A stretch of DNA of 64,000 nucleotides from Microbispora rosea (GCF_900156315.1 NZ_FTNI01000032.1:1-64000), one strand, 5' to 3'; shown: positions 16,140 through 24,879, counted from the stretch's first letter. Made by a program: numbers and translations. Notes: generated from the sequence alone by a model not told the origin.

Positions 16140-16406
16140 ATGTACGAGGCTTCCGAGTGGCGCCGAGAGGGAGACACGATCCGCAGGACCGTGGTCGCCC
16201 GAGATTTCCGTACGGCCATCGCGATCGTGAACGACATCGCCGAGCAGGCCGAGGCGCTCAACCACCATCCCGACATCGACATCCGATGGCGCACCCTCCA
16301 CCTGGCGCTGACCACCCACGACGCCGGCGGTCTGACCGACCTCGACTACAAGCTCGCCGCCCGCATCGACGCCATCGTGGCCGACCACGAGTCCGGACAG
16401 TCCTAG
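16140..16406 (+). CDS. phhB: 4a-hydroxytetrahydrobiopterin dehydratase
   Basis: An 88-residue protein with the pterin-4-alpha-carbinolamine dehydratase signature EALNHHPDIDIRW (residues ~40-52), where the adjacent histidines and the following Pro-Asp form the active site, and the C-terminal LTDLDYKLAARID helix. The enzyme dehydrates hydroxylated pterin cofactors after aromatic amino acid hydroxylases. No hydroxylase gene is adjacent; in actinomycetes this gene is often alone. It overlaps the convergent DDN-hemerythrin gene by 4 nt. Confidence 0.9.
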   Translation: MYEASEWRREGDTIRRTVVARDFRTAIAIVNDIAEQAEALNHHPDIDIRWRTLHLALTTHDAGGLTDLDYKLAARIDAIVADHESGQS

Positions 16407-17272
16407 ATCTGGAGCGCGTTCAGCGCGGTGAGGAGCTGCTCCTCCTCGCGGGCGAAGTGGGCCTCCAGCTCGGCCGACAGGCGCGTGAGCCTGTCCATGA
16501 GAGCGGCGGGGTCGCCGGTGCCCGCCTCGCCCACCGCCGTACGCAGGTCCTCCCTGATCCCGGCCAGCCGCACGTGCTCTTCGCGCAGGCGGTCGAGGGT
16601 CGGGGCCAGCCCCGGAAAGGTCCGCTCCAGCAGGGGGAAGCCCCGCTCGTTCTCGTTGACATGGTGCTCGTGGAAGGCCGTGCAGAAGGACAGGCAGCGC
16701 TCCCGCAGCGCTCCCTCCAGGCCGCGACCCGGCAGGCTCACCGGGCTGCCCGCGGCGAGCCCGTCCTCGACCGCGGCCAGCAGCGCGGCCATCTCCGCCC
16801 GCAGCCCGTCGTGGATCCGCACCAGCTCGTCGCCGAGCGCCCGGGCGCGTTCGCGGTCTCGCCGATAGAGGGCGACGACGGGGATGACACGGGAGGTACG
16901 GGCCTGATAGTCGGCGAAGACCGGCGCCAGCTCGGCCTGCCGGGCGTACATGCGGTCGCGCTCCTCGCCCGAGAGCGGTACGGCCGTGGCGGTGAACGTC
17001 TCGATCGTCGTCCCGTCGCCCGCCTCGACGGTCACGGTGGGATTGGCCAGCAGGTTGTGATACCAGTCCGGGTGGCGTGGCGCGCCCGCGTAGGAGGCGA
17101 ACACCAGGATTCTTTCCCCGTCACGCCGGCAGGCGACCGGGTTCGTTCGGGCCGCGCCCGTTCTGGCGCCGGTGGTCGTCAGCAGGATCAGCGGTGTCCC
17201 CTCGAACGGTCCGCCGACCACGCCGGCATTCGCCCGGAACTCTTCGATGATCTTGTCGTTCCATTCGGACAT
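16403..17272 (-). CDS. F420-dependent nitroreductase (DDN) domain fused to hemerythrin HHE domain
   Basis: A 289-residue two-domain protein. Residues ~1-135 are a deazaflavin (F420)-dependent nitroreductase fold: WNDKIIEEFRANAGVVGG, the GTPLILLTTTGARTGAARTNPV strand-turn, and HPDWYHNLLANPTVTVEAGDG, all signatures of the Ddn family. Residues ~145-285 are a hemerythrin-like four-helix bundle with spaced His and Glu: VRIHDGL, FHEHHVNENERGFPLLE, REEHVRLAG, ELEAHFAREEEQLL, forming a di-iron site. The fusion links F420H2 chemistry with oxygen or NO sensing or iron storage. ATG 17272 is used. Divergent from the MarR gene, which probably regulates it. Confidence 0.85.
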   Translation of the reverse strand: MSEWNDKIIEEFRANAGVVGGPFEGTPLILLTTTGARTGAARTNPVACRRDGERILVFASYAGAPRHPDWYHNLLANPTVTVEAGDGTTIETFTATAVPLSGEERDRMYARQAELAPVFADYQARTSRVIPVVALYRRDRERARALGDELVRIHDGLRAEMAALLAAVEDGLAAGSPVSLPGRGLEGALRERCLSFCTAFHEHHVNENERGFPLLERTFPGLAPTLDRLREEHVRLAGIREDLRTAVGEAGTGDPAALMDRLTRLSAELEAHFAREEEQLLTALNALQI

Positions 17273-17304
17273 GCGACGATGACTCCCGAGCCTCAGAAGT
17301 ATTT

Positions 17305-17323
17305 GCTTTGATAGCAAAGCTAT
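17305..17323. promoter_or_regulatory. Overlapping palindromes, candidate MarR operator
   Basis: GCTTTG (17305-17310) and CAAAGC (17315-17320) are inverted around ATAG; overlapping it, ATAGC (17311-17315) and GCTAT (17319-17323) are inverted around AAA. The site is midway between the divergent DDN-hemerythrin (17272) and MarR (17339) starts, in AT-rich DNA, the position expected for an autoregulatory MarR dimer. Confidence 0.6.
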
Positions 17324-17338
17324 TTTGGAGATCTATCT

Positions 17339-17800
17339 ATGTCAACGGATGAGGGACTGAGCCTGGATGAGGGGGTTCGCACCCTCCTGCTGCTGATGCC
17401 GCGTCTGGTGGGGCGGGCCAAGCGCATGCCGGTCCCCGAGTCGCTCCGGACGCTCGATCTGGCGCCACGCCACCTGTCGCTGCTGTCCTACCTGCTGTTC
17501 GACGGTCCGCTCACGGTAAACGAGCTCGCCGCCCGGCTGGAGGTCACCCCGGCGACCGTGAGCCTGATGGTGGGCGACCTCAGCCGCAAGGGGGTCGTGG
17601 ACCGCCGCGAGGACGACGCGGACCGCCGTCGCACGATCGTGAGCATCGCCGAGGCCAATCGGGAGGCCGTCGACGCCTGGCTCGCCCGTGGCGCCGGTGC
17701 GTGGCGCAGCGCCCTGGGGCCGCTGACGAGCGAGCAGCGGCGCATGTTCGTCGAGACGCTCCGGGCGTACGAGCGAGCCGTCACCGGTGACGCGGAGTAA
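17339..17800 (+). CDS. MarR family transcriptional regulator
   Basis: The 153-residue protein has a MarR winged helix: LAPRHLSLLSYLLFDGPLTVNELAARLEVTPATVSLMVGDL (helices 2-4, with PATVSLMVGDLSRKGVV as recognition helix) and the wing VDRREDDADRRRTIVSI. N- and C-terminal helices form the dimer. ATG 17339 is preceded by GGAGAT at about 8 nt. MarR proteins respond to phenolics, drugs or oxidants, which fits control of the divergent F420/hemerythrin enzyme. A palindrome lies in the 66-bp gap. Confidence 0.9.
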   Translation: MSTDEGLSLDEGVRTLLLLMPRLVGRAKRMPVPESLRTLDLAPRHLSLLSYLLFDGPLTVNELAARLEVTPATVSLMVGDLSRKGVVDRREDDADRRRTIVSIAEANREAVDAWLARGAGAWRSALGPLTSEQRRMFVETLRAYERAVTGDAE

Positions 17801-17915
17801 TCGATCGGGCCCTAGGTCTCGCCTGTGATCCCAGCTTGTCGGCCCGCGAGCTTGCCGCGTGCTCACGGAGCGTGAAAGAATTCATACAGGTTTTCGAATC
17901 CCATGAGGAGGTGCG

Positions 17916-20201
17916 ATGGATCTGTTCGATATCGATCCCGACCGCCCTCGTCGTTCGAATAACACTGGCGACGGCTGGTGGGACCGGTTGACCGCGGGCT
18001 CGCCGTTGTGGTCTGCCGATGGCTCTTCCGCCCGCGAGTACTTTCCGATCATCGACCTCCAGCCGCCGCGGCACACGAGCGCGAACACGAGCAACGGCGC
18101 GCCCGGCACCGGGAGCCCAGGCAGCCCGGGTGCGGACGCCGCCGGCGCGGACGGCCCGCGTGCCGATGACCTTGGTGCCGATGGTCATGGGGTTGGCGCA
18201 GGTGGTCGCTCTCGTGCTCGGTCGTCGTGGGTGCTGGTGGGGTCGTTGCGGGAGTCGGCGCAGGCGTTGGCGTTGGCGCCGCTTCCCGAGGATGCGGATG
18301 TCTGTCTTGCTGAGGCGGAGGATTTGCTGTTCGCGCGGGACCGGATCACCTGCGCGCTGGCCGATCGGGTGGGGCGCGTGCATGCCGCTGGGCGGGCCAA
18401 GCAGCATGGGCATGCCTCCACCCGCAGCTGGCTGCGTACCGCCGCCGGGATGAGTGTCGGCGGTGCGGGACGTCTGCTGACGTTGGCGGTGGAGCTGGCG
18501 CGTCTGCCGCGGGTGCGGGAGAGGTTCGCCGCCGGGCAGTTGGCGGCGGGGGTGGTGGAGGCCATCTGCACCGCCACCGCGAACCTGTCCGATGAGCACG
18601 CCGGTGTGGCCGAGCCGATCCTGCTGGAGCTCGCAACCAAAGCAGGCGCGGCGGAGGTGGCCAAAGCCGGCCGCTACCTGCGGGCGGTGCTGGACCCTGA
18701 TGGAGAGGACCGTGATGAGCGGGCCGAGTACGGGCGGCGATTCCTGCGGGTGCGCCCTGGGCGGGGCGGCGGCCTGGAAGGGGAGTTCTCCCTCCCCCGC
18801 GAAGCGGCCGCCCGGCTGCGGGCCCTGCTGGACGCCTACGCCAAACCCCGCGCGGAGGGCGATGACCGGCCGCTGAGCGTGCGCCAGGCCGATGCCTTCA
18901 TCGCCCTGCTGGAGCAGAAGATCGCCACCGAACTCCTGGTCCTGGTCAACGCCGAATCCCTCCCCGCCGACCCGGCCACCGACCCCGCCACTGACGACGC
19001 CAGCGACCCCCACCCTGCCGACTCCGACCTCGCCGCCACCGCCGAAGGCACCAACACCTCTGCCCCCGCCGCCGACGACACCAGCGGCTCTGCCCCGGGC
19101 GAGGCCGCCACCAGCGACCCCGCCGAAGCCGAGACTGAGGCACATGCCGGTGCCGATGGAGCCGCGGACGCCAGTGCGGGGAGCGATGCCGGTGCCGATG
19201 GAGCCGCGGACGCCGGTGCCGGAAGCGCCGACCGTGCCACCACCGGTCCCCGCGATGAGGAGTCCCGCCACCCCGGACCTGGCGAGCGCGGGGCGGATGA
19301 GTACGGAACCTCTGAGCGTGGGACCGGTAGGCGCGCGTCCCGTGAGCGCGGGGCTGGTGAGCGGCGGGCCGGTGAGTGTGAGCCGCGTAAGGCCGCGAGC
19401 GCCGTCTCTGCCGAGGGCGACGACACCGCGCCCGTAGAGGGCGATGACTGCGGCCGTGCTGTGGCACAGACTGGGGCACCGGACGCGGTGCGGCGCGGGT
19501 CAGCATGGCCTGCAGACGGTGGCGGGCCTTCGAACCCAGCGCCTTCGGACGCAGCGCCTTCGAACCCGGCGCCTTCGGGCATAACACCTTGCGGCACAGC
19601 GCCTTCCGAGGCAGCGCAGCCGGATCCTCCTCCCGAGGACAACTCCGCGCGGCGTACCCACGCCGGGCCTCGGCCTGCGGGGGAGTACCCGCGTGGGCAG
19701 GACACCGCATCGGCCGGAGAGCCGCCGGGGAGGCTACGCGGGACGGAGCCGGGGGCGCTGTTCGGGATAGCGCCAGGGGCGTTGCTGGGGACGGTGCCGG
19801 GGTTGTTGCTGGCGACCGGGCAGATGCTGCCCGTCACCAGCGTGCACCGCCTCGCCCGCACCTCGACTCTCCTGCGGCTGGTGATGGACGCCGAAGGGCA
19901 GGTGCTCGACATGGGCCGCAAGGTCCGCCTGGCCACCCCCGCCCAACGGAGGGCGATCTTCGCCCGGTATGCCACCTGCTGGGTCGACGGCTGCCCGCTC
20001 CCGGCGACGATGTGCCAGATCGATCACGCCGACGACTGGAGCACCGGCGGACTCACGGACCTGAAGCTGTTGGGCCCGGCCTGCCAGTTCCACAACCGCG
20101 ACCGCTACCAGCACCCCCACCGCTACACCCGCCGCCAAACCGGCACCGACCGCTGGACCTTCACCTACCACCCACTCGCAGCCACACGGCTACGGAAATG
20201 A
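17916..20201 (+). CDS. DUF222/13E12-family protein with C-terminal HNH endonuclease domain and long low-complexity insert
   Basis: A 761-residue protein. Residues ~100-330 are the DUF222 domain typical of actinobacterial 13E12 REP-family proteins (LAEAEDLLFARDRITCALADRVGRVHAAG, TRSWLRTAAGMSVGGAGRL, RFAAGQLAAGVVEAI). Residues ~685-745 are an HNH nuclease (CWVDGCPLPATMCQIDH, DDWSTGG, CQFHNRDRYQHP). Between them about 270 residues are low-complexity Ala/Asp/Glu/Gly/Pro/Ser with internal repeats; usual family members are far shorter. Part of the insert repeats a 14-residue period encoded by 29-nt direct repeats. ATG 17916 follows GAGGAGGTGCG, an excellent site. Family members may be mobile-element or restriction-like nucleases; function unproven. 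Confidence 0.85.
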   Translation: MDLFDIDPDRPRRSNNTGDGWWDRLTAGSPLWSADGSSAREYFPIIDLQPPRHTSANTSNGAPGTGSPGSPGADAAGADGPRADDLGADGHGVGAGGRSRARSSWVLVGSLRESAQALALAPLPEDADVCLAEAEDLLFARDRITCALADRVGRVHAAGRAKQHGHASTRSWLRTAAGMSVGGAGRLLTLAVELARLPRVRERFAAGQLAAGVVEAICTATANLSDEHAGVAEPILLELATKAGAAEVAKAGRYLRAVLDPDGEDRDERAEYGRRFLRVRPGRGGGLEGEFSLPREAAARLRALLDAYAKPRAEGDDRPLSVRQADAFIALLEQKIATELLVLVNAESLPADPATDPATDDASDPHPADSDLAATAEGTNTSAPAADDTSGSAPGEAATSDPAEAETEAHAGADGAADASAGSDAGADGAADAGAGSADRATTGPRDEESRHPGPGERGADEYGTSERGTGRRASRERGAGERRAGECEPRKAASAVSAEGDDTAPVEGDDCGRAVAQTGAPDAVRRGSAWPADGGGPSNPAPSDAAPSNPAPSGITPCGTAPSEAAQPDPPPEDNSARRTHAGPRPAGEYPRGQDTASAGEPPGRLRGTEPGALFGIAPGALLGTVPGLLLATGQMLPVTSVHRLARTSTLLRLVMDAEGQVLDMGRKVRLATPAQRRAIFARYATCWVDGCPLPATMCQIDHADDWSTGGLTDLKLLGPACQFHNRDRYQHPHRYTRRQTGTDRWTFTYHPLAATRLRK
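19144..19214. repeat. 29-bp direct repeats within the HNH gene insert
   Basis: The same 29 nt (beginning ATGCCGGTGCCGATGGAGCC) occur at 19144-19172 and 19186-19214, 42 bp apart, giving a 14-residue period rich in Gly, Ala, Asp and Ser in the linker of the DUF222-HNH protein. Other shorter repeats (GFxPxAP-, SERGxGxR- and PSNPAPS-like units) follow to about 19640. Confidence 0.85.
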
Positions 20202-20373
20202 CGACCAGGGCCGACGCGAGGGATCGAGGGAGCGGAGCGGAAGGAAGCGAGGACCGCAGCGAAGGCCCAGCGGAGCGGGCTTCGCGAGGACCGGAGGTTG
20301 CTTCCGGCGCAGTGACCGGGGCCAAGGCTAGTGCGCCGCACACCGTACGCCGTGCGCCGGCTCGACCGAGGCT

Positions 20374-20416
20374 CGCAAATCCTGCGTCGCCTCGGCTGTG
20401 GCCCGCAAATCCTGCG
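20374..20416. repeat. Paired 13-bp direct repeat CGCAAATCCTGCG in a gene-free stretch
   Basis: CGCAAATCCTGCG occurs at 20374-20386 and 20404-20416, 30 bp apart. The surrounding gap (20202-20465) lacks any credible gene; its first third is purine-biased with GAGCGGAGCGG-like units. The repeats look like dispersed intergenic elements rather than an operator, and lie downstream of the HNH gene and downstream of the convergent spermidine-synthase-like gene. Confidence 0.6.
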
Positions 20417-20465
20417 CTCGGCCGAGTCCCGCGAACCGTGCGCAGGTTCGGCCAAGCTTCGTGAG

Positions 20466-21308
20466 CTAGTCGAACAGCCCCGGCGGGGGAACGGGGGAGA
20501 GGACGGCGTCGCCGTCGTGGATGGGAGGGGCGCCCGCGACCAGGCGGGTCAGGTCCTCGTCCGCCAGGCATCGCGCCTGGGTGAGACCACCCGCCGCCTT
20601 CCTGGTGAGCGCCTCGATGGGCAGGTCGCCGCGCGAGGCCGCCAGGACGACGTTGCCGAATCTGCGTCCACGCAGGATGCCGGGCTCGGCCAGTAGCGCG
20701 GCATGCGGAAAGACCCGGCTCACGGAGGAGGCGACCCGTTTCACGAACGGCAGGCCCTTGCCGTCCGCCACGTTGATCAGTGCCATGCCGGAGGAGCGCA
20801 GGACGCGGGCGATCTCCGTCATGTACTGGACGGTCGCCAGCTCGACCGGCATCGTCGCGCCCGAGAACGCGTCGAGCACGAACAGGTCGGCCGAGTCGTC
20901 ACCGAGGCCTGTCGTCGCCGCGCGGCCGTCCACCACCCGGACCTTCATCCGGGGCACCGACTTGAGGTTGAGCTGGTCGCGTACGAGCTGAACCAGCCCG
21001 GCGTCGGGTTCCACGACGATGTGCCGGGAGCCGGGCCGCCGCGCGGAGATGTACCGCGGGATCGTGCACGCCCCGCCGCCGATGTGGACGGCGTCGAGCG
21101 GGCCTTCGGGCAGGCAGTCGATCACACTCGCCATGAGCTGCGTGTACGAGAAGTCCAGATAGGTGGGATCGGTCAGGTCGACGTACGACTGAGGCACGCC
21201 GTCCCTGATCAGCATCCACCCGTCGGGCCGGTCGAGGTCGCGCAGGAGCTCCACCTCGCCGAAGGTCACCGGATAGCGGCCTGGCAACGGTTCTCTGCTC
21301 CTTGCCAC
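20466..21308 (-). CDS. Spermidine synthase-like methyltransferase-fold protein
   Basis: The 280-residue protein has the Rossmann methyltransferase/aminopropyltransferase fold of spermidine synthases: LDFSYTQLMASVIDCLPEG, the glycine motif VHIGGGACTIPRYI, VVEPDAGLVQLVRDQL (acidic cofactor residue), KVRVVDGRAA, and DLFVLDAFSGATMPVEL in place of the usual DxxDP motif. The canonical polyamine-binding acidic residues are not obvious, so it may be a spermidine-synthase-like protein of unknown substrate, common in actinomycetes. GTG 21308 is preceded by AAAGGAG with 7 nt spacing. Divergent from the PBP gene with only 32 bp between starts. Confidence 0.75.
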   Translation of the reverse strand: MARSREPLPGRYPVTFGEVELLRDLDRPDGWMLIRDGVPQSYVDLTDPTYLDFSYTQLMASVIDCLPEGPLDAVHIGGGACTIPRYISARRPGSRHIVVEPDAGLVQLVRDQLNLKSVPRMKVRVVDGRAATTGLGDDSADLFVLDAFSGATMPVELATVQYMTEIARVLRSSGMALINVADGKGLPFVKRVASSVSRVFPHAALLAEPGILRGRRFGNVVLAASRGDLPIEALTRKAAGGLTQARCLADEDLTRLVAGAPPIHDGDAVLSPVPPPGLFD

Positions 21309-21340
21309 CTATGACTCCTTTCGCGTGATATGAGAACCGT

Positions 21341-22996
21341 ATGCGGAACAGGGCCCTGCTCGCCCTCCTCATGGTCGCCGCGGCCATCTTCGTCTTCGGC
21401 GTTGCCGGACTCATTGTCTCCGGCATGCAGGATCCGGTCTCGGACTTCGTCGCCGCGCCGCGGGGGACGTCCGCGCCCGGCGGACCGCAGACGCTCCAGC
21501 TCCGCCCGGTGTCCTCTCCCGAGCCGTCTCCCGCAAGCTCTCCGGAGGGCTCTCCGGACGAGACGGCCGCCGCCTACTTCCAGGCCTGGGTCAAGAGCGA
21601 CTACGACGCCATGCGCGAGCTGGTCGAGGATCCCCCGGACGACTTCGCGGACCAGCACCGCGAGTTCGAGGACGCCGCCCTCTCCAAGTCGCTGCGGATC
21701 ACGGTGGGCGACCTCGTACGCACCGGGGAGGAGACGGCCGAGATTCCCTTCACCCAGGAGCGCGACGAGCAGGACGCCGGCACCTGGCGCTTCGACTCCA
21801 GTCTGCAGCTGGCGGTACGCGACCTCACCTGGAAGGTCGTCTGGTCGCCGTCCGTCCTGCATCCGGAGATCCAGCCCGGCGGCAGTCTCGTGAGGACCGA
21901 GCCGGACGTGGGGCCGCTGCGACCGGTGACGAGGGGAGGGCGGGAGTTCCCGCGGGACTCGGGCGCCGAGGCGTACCTCGACAACCTGGTGAGCCAGGGG
22001 GTGGCGCCCGCGACGGGGGTGGCCGTGGGATGGGAGCTGGAGGTCGACAACCCGGGCATGCCGGCGAAGACCGTTCTGTCCTACAAGCCGGAGAAGCCGC
22101 CGGCCGGCGTACGGACCACCATCGACTACGCGGTGCAGGCCGCGGCGGCCCGGGCGCTCGACGGCGTGCAACGGGGCGCCGTCGTGGCCATACGGCCGTC
22201 CACGGGGGAGATCCTCGCGGTCGCCGACCGGCTGGGCGGCCTGGGGGCATTCCAGAACAAATACCCCCCCGGCTCGACGTTCAAGACGGTCACGGCGGCG
22301 GCGCTGCTCAACAACGGGCTGTCCCCCGACAGTACGGTGGAGTGCCCGGCGTCCTACCAGATCCCCTTCAATCGGTCGATCCAGAACTACCACAACGAGG
22401 ACCACGGGACGGTCACGCTGCGCCAGGCGTTCGCCCTGTCGTGCAACACCACGTTCGCCCGGCTGACGGTCGAGCGGCTGAACGGCGACACGCTGGTCGA
22501 CCAGGCCAGGGCGTTCGGCTTCGGCGTGTCGGGGGAGAACGCCGGCACGAGCACGTGCGGCAGCCTGCGGCGGCCGGACAGCACGGACGCGCTCGCCGAG
22601 GATTCCTTCGGACAGGGCACCGTGGAGGCGACCCCGTTGTGCATGGCGCTGGTCGCCGCCGCGGTGGAGAGCGGCGAGTGGCGGCCGGTCCGCCCGCTGG
22701 CGGACGAGGCGCCGCAGGGGGAGCTGCCGCAGAGCGTGCCGCTGCCGTCCAACGTGGCGGATGGGCTGCGCTCGCTGATGAGCGCGGTCACGATCGACGG
22801 GACCGCCGCCGGTGCCGGCCTTCCGCAGGGGGTCGCGGGAAAGACCGGCACCGCCGAGGACGGGCGGGGCGGGCAGGACCACGCCTGGTTCATCGGCTAT
22901 CGGGGCGACCTCGCCTTCGCCGTGTTCGTCGAGCACGGCGGCACCGGCCGTGGCGCCGCCGTCCCCATCGCCGCTCGCTTCCTGAGGGCGCTTTAA
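21341..22996 (+). CDS. Class B penicillin-binding protein (MecA_N plus transpeptidase)
   Basis: A 551-residue membrane-anchored transpeptidase. After an N-terminal transmembrane helix (residues 5-28) and a Pro/Ser linker comes an NTF2-like MecA_N domain (ETAAAYFQAWVKSDYDAMRELV, residues ~74-175), then the transpeptidase domain with S312-TF-K315 (PPGSTFK), S367-C-N369 and K501-T-G503. It is shorter than classical PBP2/FtsI because the dimerisation region between them is reduced. It would crosslink peptidoglycan outside the membrane; such PBPs are usual in actinomycetes and some tolerate beta-lactams. The region before the start is very short (32 bp to the divergent gene). Confidence 0.9.
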   Translation: MRNRALLALLMVAAAIFVFGVAGLIVSGMQDPVSDFVAAPRGTSAPGGPQTLQLRPVSSPEPSPASSPEGSPDETAAAYFQAWVKSDYDAMRELVEDPPDDFADQHREFEDAALSKSLRITVGDLVRTGEETAEIPFTQERDEQDAGTWRFDSSLQLAVRDLTWKVVWSPSVLHPEIQPGGSLVRTEPDVGPLRPVTRGGREFPRDSGAEAYLDNLVSQGVAPATGVAVGWELEVDNPGMPAKTVLSYKPEKPPAGVRTTIDYAVQAAAARALDGVQRGAVVAIRPSTGEILAVADRLGGLGAFQNKYPPGSTFKTVTAAALLNNGLSPDSTVECPASYQIPFNRSIQNYHNEDHGTVTLRQAFALSCNTTFARLTVERLNGDTLVDQARAFGFGVSGENAGTSTCGSLRRPDSTDALAEDSFGQGTVEATPLCMALVAAAVESGEWRPVRPLADEAPQGELPQSVPLPSNVADGLRSLMSAVTIDGTAAGAGLPQGVAGKTGTAEDGRGGQDHAWFIGYRGDLAFAVFVEHGGTGRGAAVPIAARFLRAL

Positions 22997-22999
22997 GCC

Positions 23000-23446
23000 T
23001 CACACACCGGGCCAGGCGAACCGGTGCGTGTGGATCCCGAAGTAGGTGAACGCCTCGGCCCTGGTGACGCCCGGCACCCGCTTGACGTGGTCGTTGAGCA
23101 CGCTGAGCAACTCGGCGGGCTCCCGGCACACCACCTCGGCGAACAGGTCGAACGAGCCCGCCGTGAGCACCACGTAGATCACGCCGGACAGCTCGCTGAT
23201 CCGGTCCGCGACCTCGTGCACGTCGCTGTCGACGCGGACGCCGATCAGCGCCATGACCGGCAGGCCCAACGCCATCGGGTCGGTGACGCCGACGATCTGC
23301 ACGACCCCCTCGTCGCGGAGCCGCTGCACCCGTTGCCGTACGGCGGGAGCCGACAGGCCGGTGGCCTCGGCGAGCGCGGTGTAGGAGGCCCTGCCGTCCC
23401 GCTGCAGCTCGCGCAGCAGGACCCGGTCGACCTCGTCGAGCGTCAT
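23000..23446 (-). CDS. Lrp/AsnC family transcriptional regulator
   Basis: The 148-residue protein has an N-terminal winged helix (LDEVDRVLLRELQRDGRASYTALAEATGLSAPAVRQRVQRLRDEGVVQIVGV) and a C-terminal RAM domain (VMALIGVRV, VADRISELSGVIYVVLTAGSFDLFAEV, LLSVLNDHVKRVPGV), the normal Lrp plan. Its ATG overlaps the TGA stop of the aminotransferase gene (ATGA), so the two are translationally coupled. In mycobacteria an Lrp homologue (LrpA) sits beside lat and controls lysine breakdown; the same arrangement is seen here. Confidence 0.9.
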   Translation of the reverse strand: MTLDEVDRVLLRELQRDGRASYTALAEATGLSAPAVRQRVQRLRDEGVVQIVGVTDPMALGLPVMALIGVRVDSDVHEVADRISELSGVIYVVLTAGSFDLFAEVVCREPAELLSVLNDHVKRVPGVTRAEAFTYFGIHTHRFAWPGV

Positions 23447-24801
23447 GAGACCAGGTCCGCCACGGCCGCGGCGAACACCTCGTGGTGGAGGTCCACGTCC
23501 GCCTCGGTGGTGGCGGGGGACATCAGCGCCATGTTGTGGAACGGCGTGAGCAGCACGCCCCGGTTGGCCAGGTAGATGTGCAGGTAGTCGTCCAGGTCGG
23601 GGTCGCCGGCCGCGTTCGACTCGCCGCCGTTGCGTGGCGCGGGATTGGTGAAGCGATACTCGGCGCGCGCCCCGAGCTGCGTGACCGACCACGGCAGGCC
23701 GTGCGCGTCGATCACCTCCTGGACGCCCTTGGTGAAGCGGGTCGCCAGCTCGGTCATGGCGGCGAACGCGTCGTCGGTGAGCACGTGTTCCAGGGTGGCG
23801 CGCATGGCGGCGACCGACAGGGCGTTGCCGGCCAGCGTGCCGCCGACACCGCCCATGTCGACCAGGTCGAGCCCGTCCATCGCCTCGACGCGCGCGGCGA
23901 CCTCGGCGGACAGGCCGTAGCCGCCGCTCGGGATGCCGCCGCCGATCGCCTTGCCGATCGTGACGATGTCGGGGGTCAGGTCCCACGCCTTCGTGCAGCC
24001 GCCCGGGCCCGCCGAGAAGGTGTGCGTCTCGTCGTTGATCAGCAGACTGCCGTACCGCAGGGTCAGCTCCCTGACACCCTCCAGGTAGCCGGGCTCGGGC
24101 AGCACGATGCCGATGTTGGTGAGGGCGGGCTCCATGAGGACCGCCGCGACGTCGCCGTACGCCAGCTCGCGCTCCAGCGAGGGCAGGTCGTTGAACTCAA
24201 CGACGCGCGAGGTGACGGTGGGATCGACCGGAGCGCCGACGTTGCCCTCGCGGGACACCTGCCGGCCGTCCGGGCCGACCACGAGCAGCACCTCGTCCAC
24301 GCTGCCGTGGTAGCAGTAGCTGTTCACGAGGATCCTGGGCCTGCCGGTGATCGCCCTGGCCAGCCGGATCGCCCATCGGTTGGCGTCGGTGGCCGTCAGC
24401 GAGAAGCTCCAGTAGGGCACGCGGAACCGGCGGCCCAGCTCGGCGCCGACCCAGGCGGCGTCCTCGGTCGGCATCATCACCGTGGCGCCGCCCCGGCGGC
24501 CGAACCGGTCGGCGACGGCCTCCACGGTCGCCTGAGGGGAGTGCCCGGCCATCGCGCCGGTGTCGCCGAGGCAGAGGTCGACGTACTCGTGGCCGTCCAG
24601 GTCGGTGACCCGGGCGCCGCGGGCCTCGGCCAGGTAGAGCGGGAAACCCGCGGCCGTCTTGTTCATCCACGTCATCGGCACGCCGCCGAACAGGTGACCT
24701 CTCGCCTGCTCGTACGCGGCGGCCGAGCGCGGGTTGCGCTTCCGGAACGCGTCGCGCTCGCGGTCGAGCAACCGGGCCAGCCGACTACGGTCGATCATCA
24801 T
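23443..24801 (-). CDS. PLP-dependent aminotransferase, class III, glutamate-1-semialdehyde aminomutase-like
   Basis: The 452-residue enzyme is a fold-type I class III aminotransferase: GARVTDLDGHEYVDLCLGD, the metal-free cofactor contacts SLTATDANRWAIRLAR, LLINDETHTF (Asp binding the pyridine nitrogen) and the Schiff-base Lys in IVTIGKAIGGGIPSGGYG. The nearest named family is glutamate-1-semialdehyde 2,1-aminomutase, but no haem genes are near and the SxxATEAN-type motif is altered (LTATDAN). Its place between Lrp and lat suggests amino acid, perhaps lysine or beta-amino acid, metabolism. Start is ATG 24801 or 24798. Divergent from lat across a 233-bp control region. Confidence 0.8.
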   Translation of the reverse strand: MMIDRSRLARLLDRERDAFRKRNPRSAAAYEQARGHLFGGVPMTWMNKTAAGFPLYLAEARGARVTDLDGHEYVDLCLGDTGAMAGHSPQATVEAVADRFGRRGGATVMMPTEDAAWVGAELGRRFRVPYWSFSLTATDANRWAIRLARAITGRPRILVNSYCYHGSVDEVLLVVGPDGRQVSREGNVGAPVDPTVTSRVVEFNDLPSLERELAYGDVAAVLMEPALTNIGIVLPEPGYLEGVRELTLRYGSLLINDETHTFSAGPGGCTKAWDLTPDIVTIGKAIGGGIPSGGYGLSAEVAARVEAMDGLDLVDMGGVGGTLAGNALSVAAMRATLEHVLTDDAFAAMTELATRFTKGVQEVIDAHGLPWSVTQLGARAEYRFTNPAPRNGGESNAAGDPDLDDYLHIYLANRGVLLTPFHNMALMSPATTEADVDLHHEVFAAAVADLVS

Positions 24802-24869
24802 CCCTGCCTCAGAAAAGATCGCTGCGCTCCGTATAAACCCACGGAATCTGAAGCAAAGGTACACAATCG

Positions 24870-24879
24870 GATTCGAATC
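24870..24879. promoter_or_regulatory. Palindrome GATTCGAATC, candidate regulator site
   Basis: A perfect 10-bp palindrome in the 233-bp gap between the divergent aminotransferase (24801) and lat (25035) genes, about 70 bp from the former start. It could belong to the Lrp operator; Lrp sites are typically degenerate, AT-rich and multiple. Confidence 0.35.
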
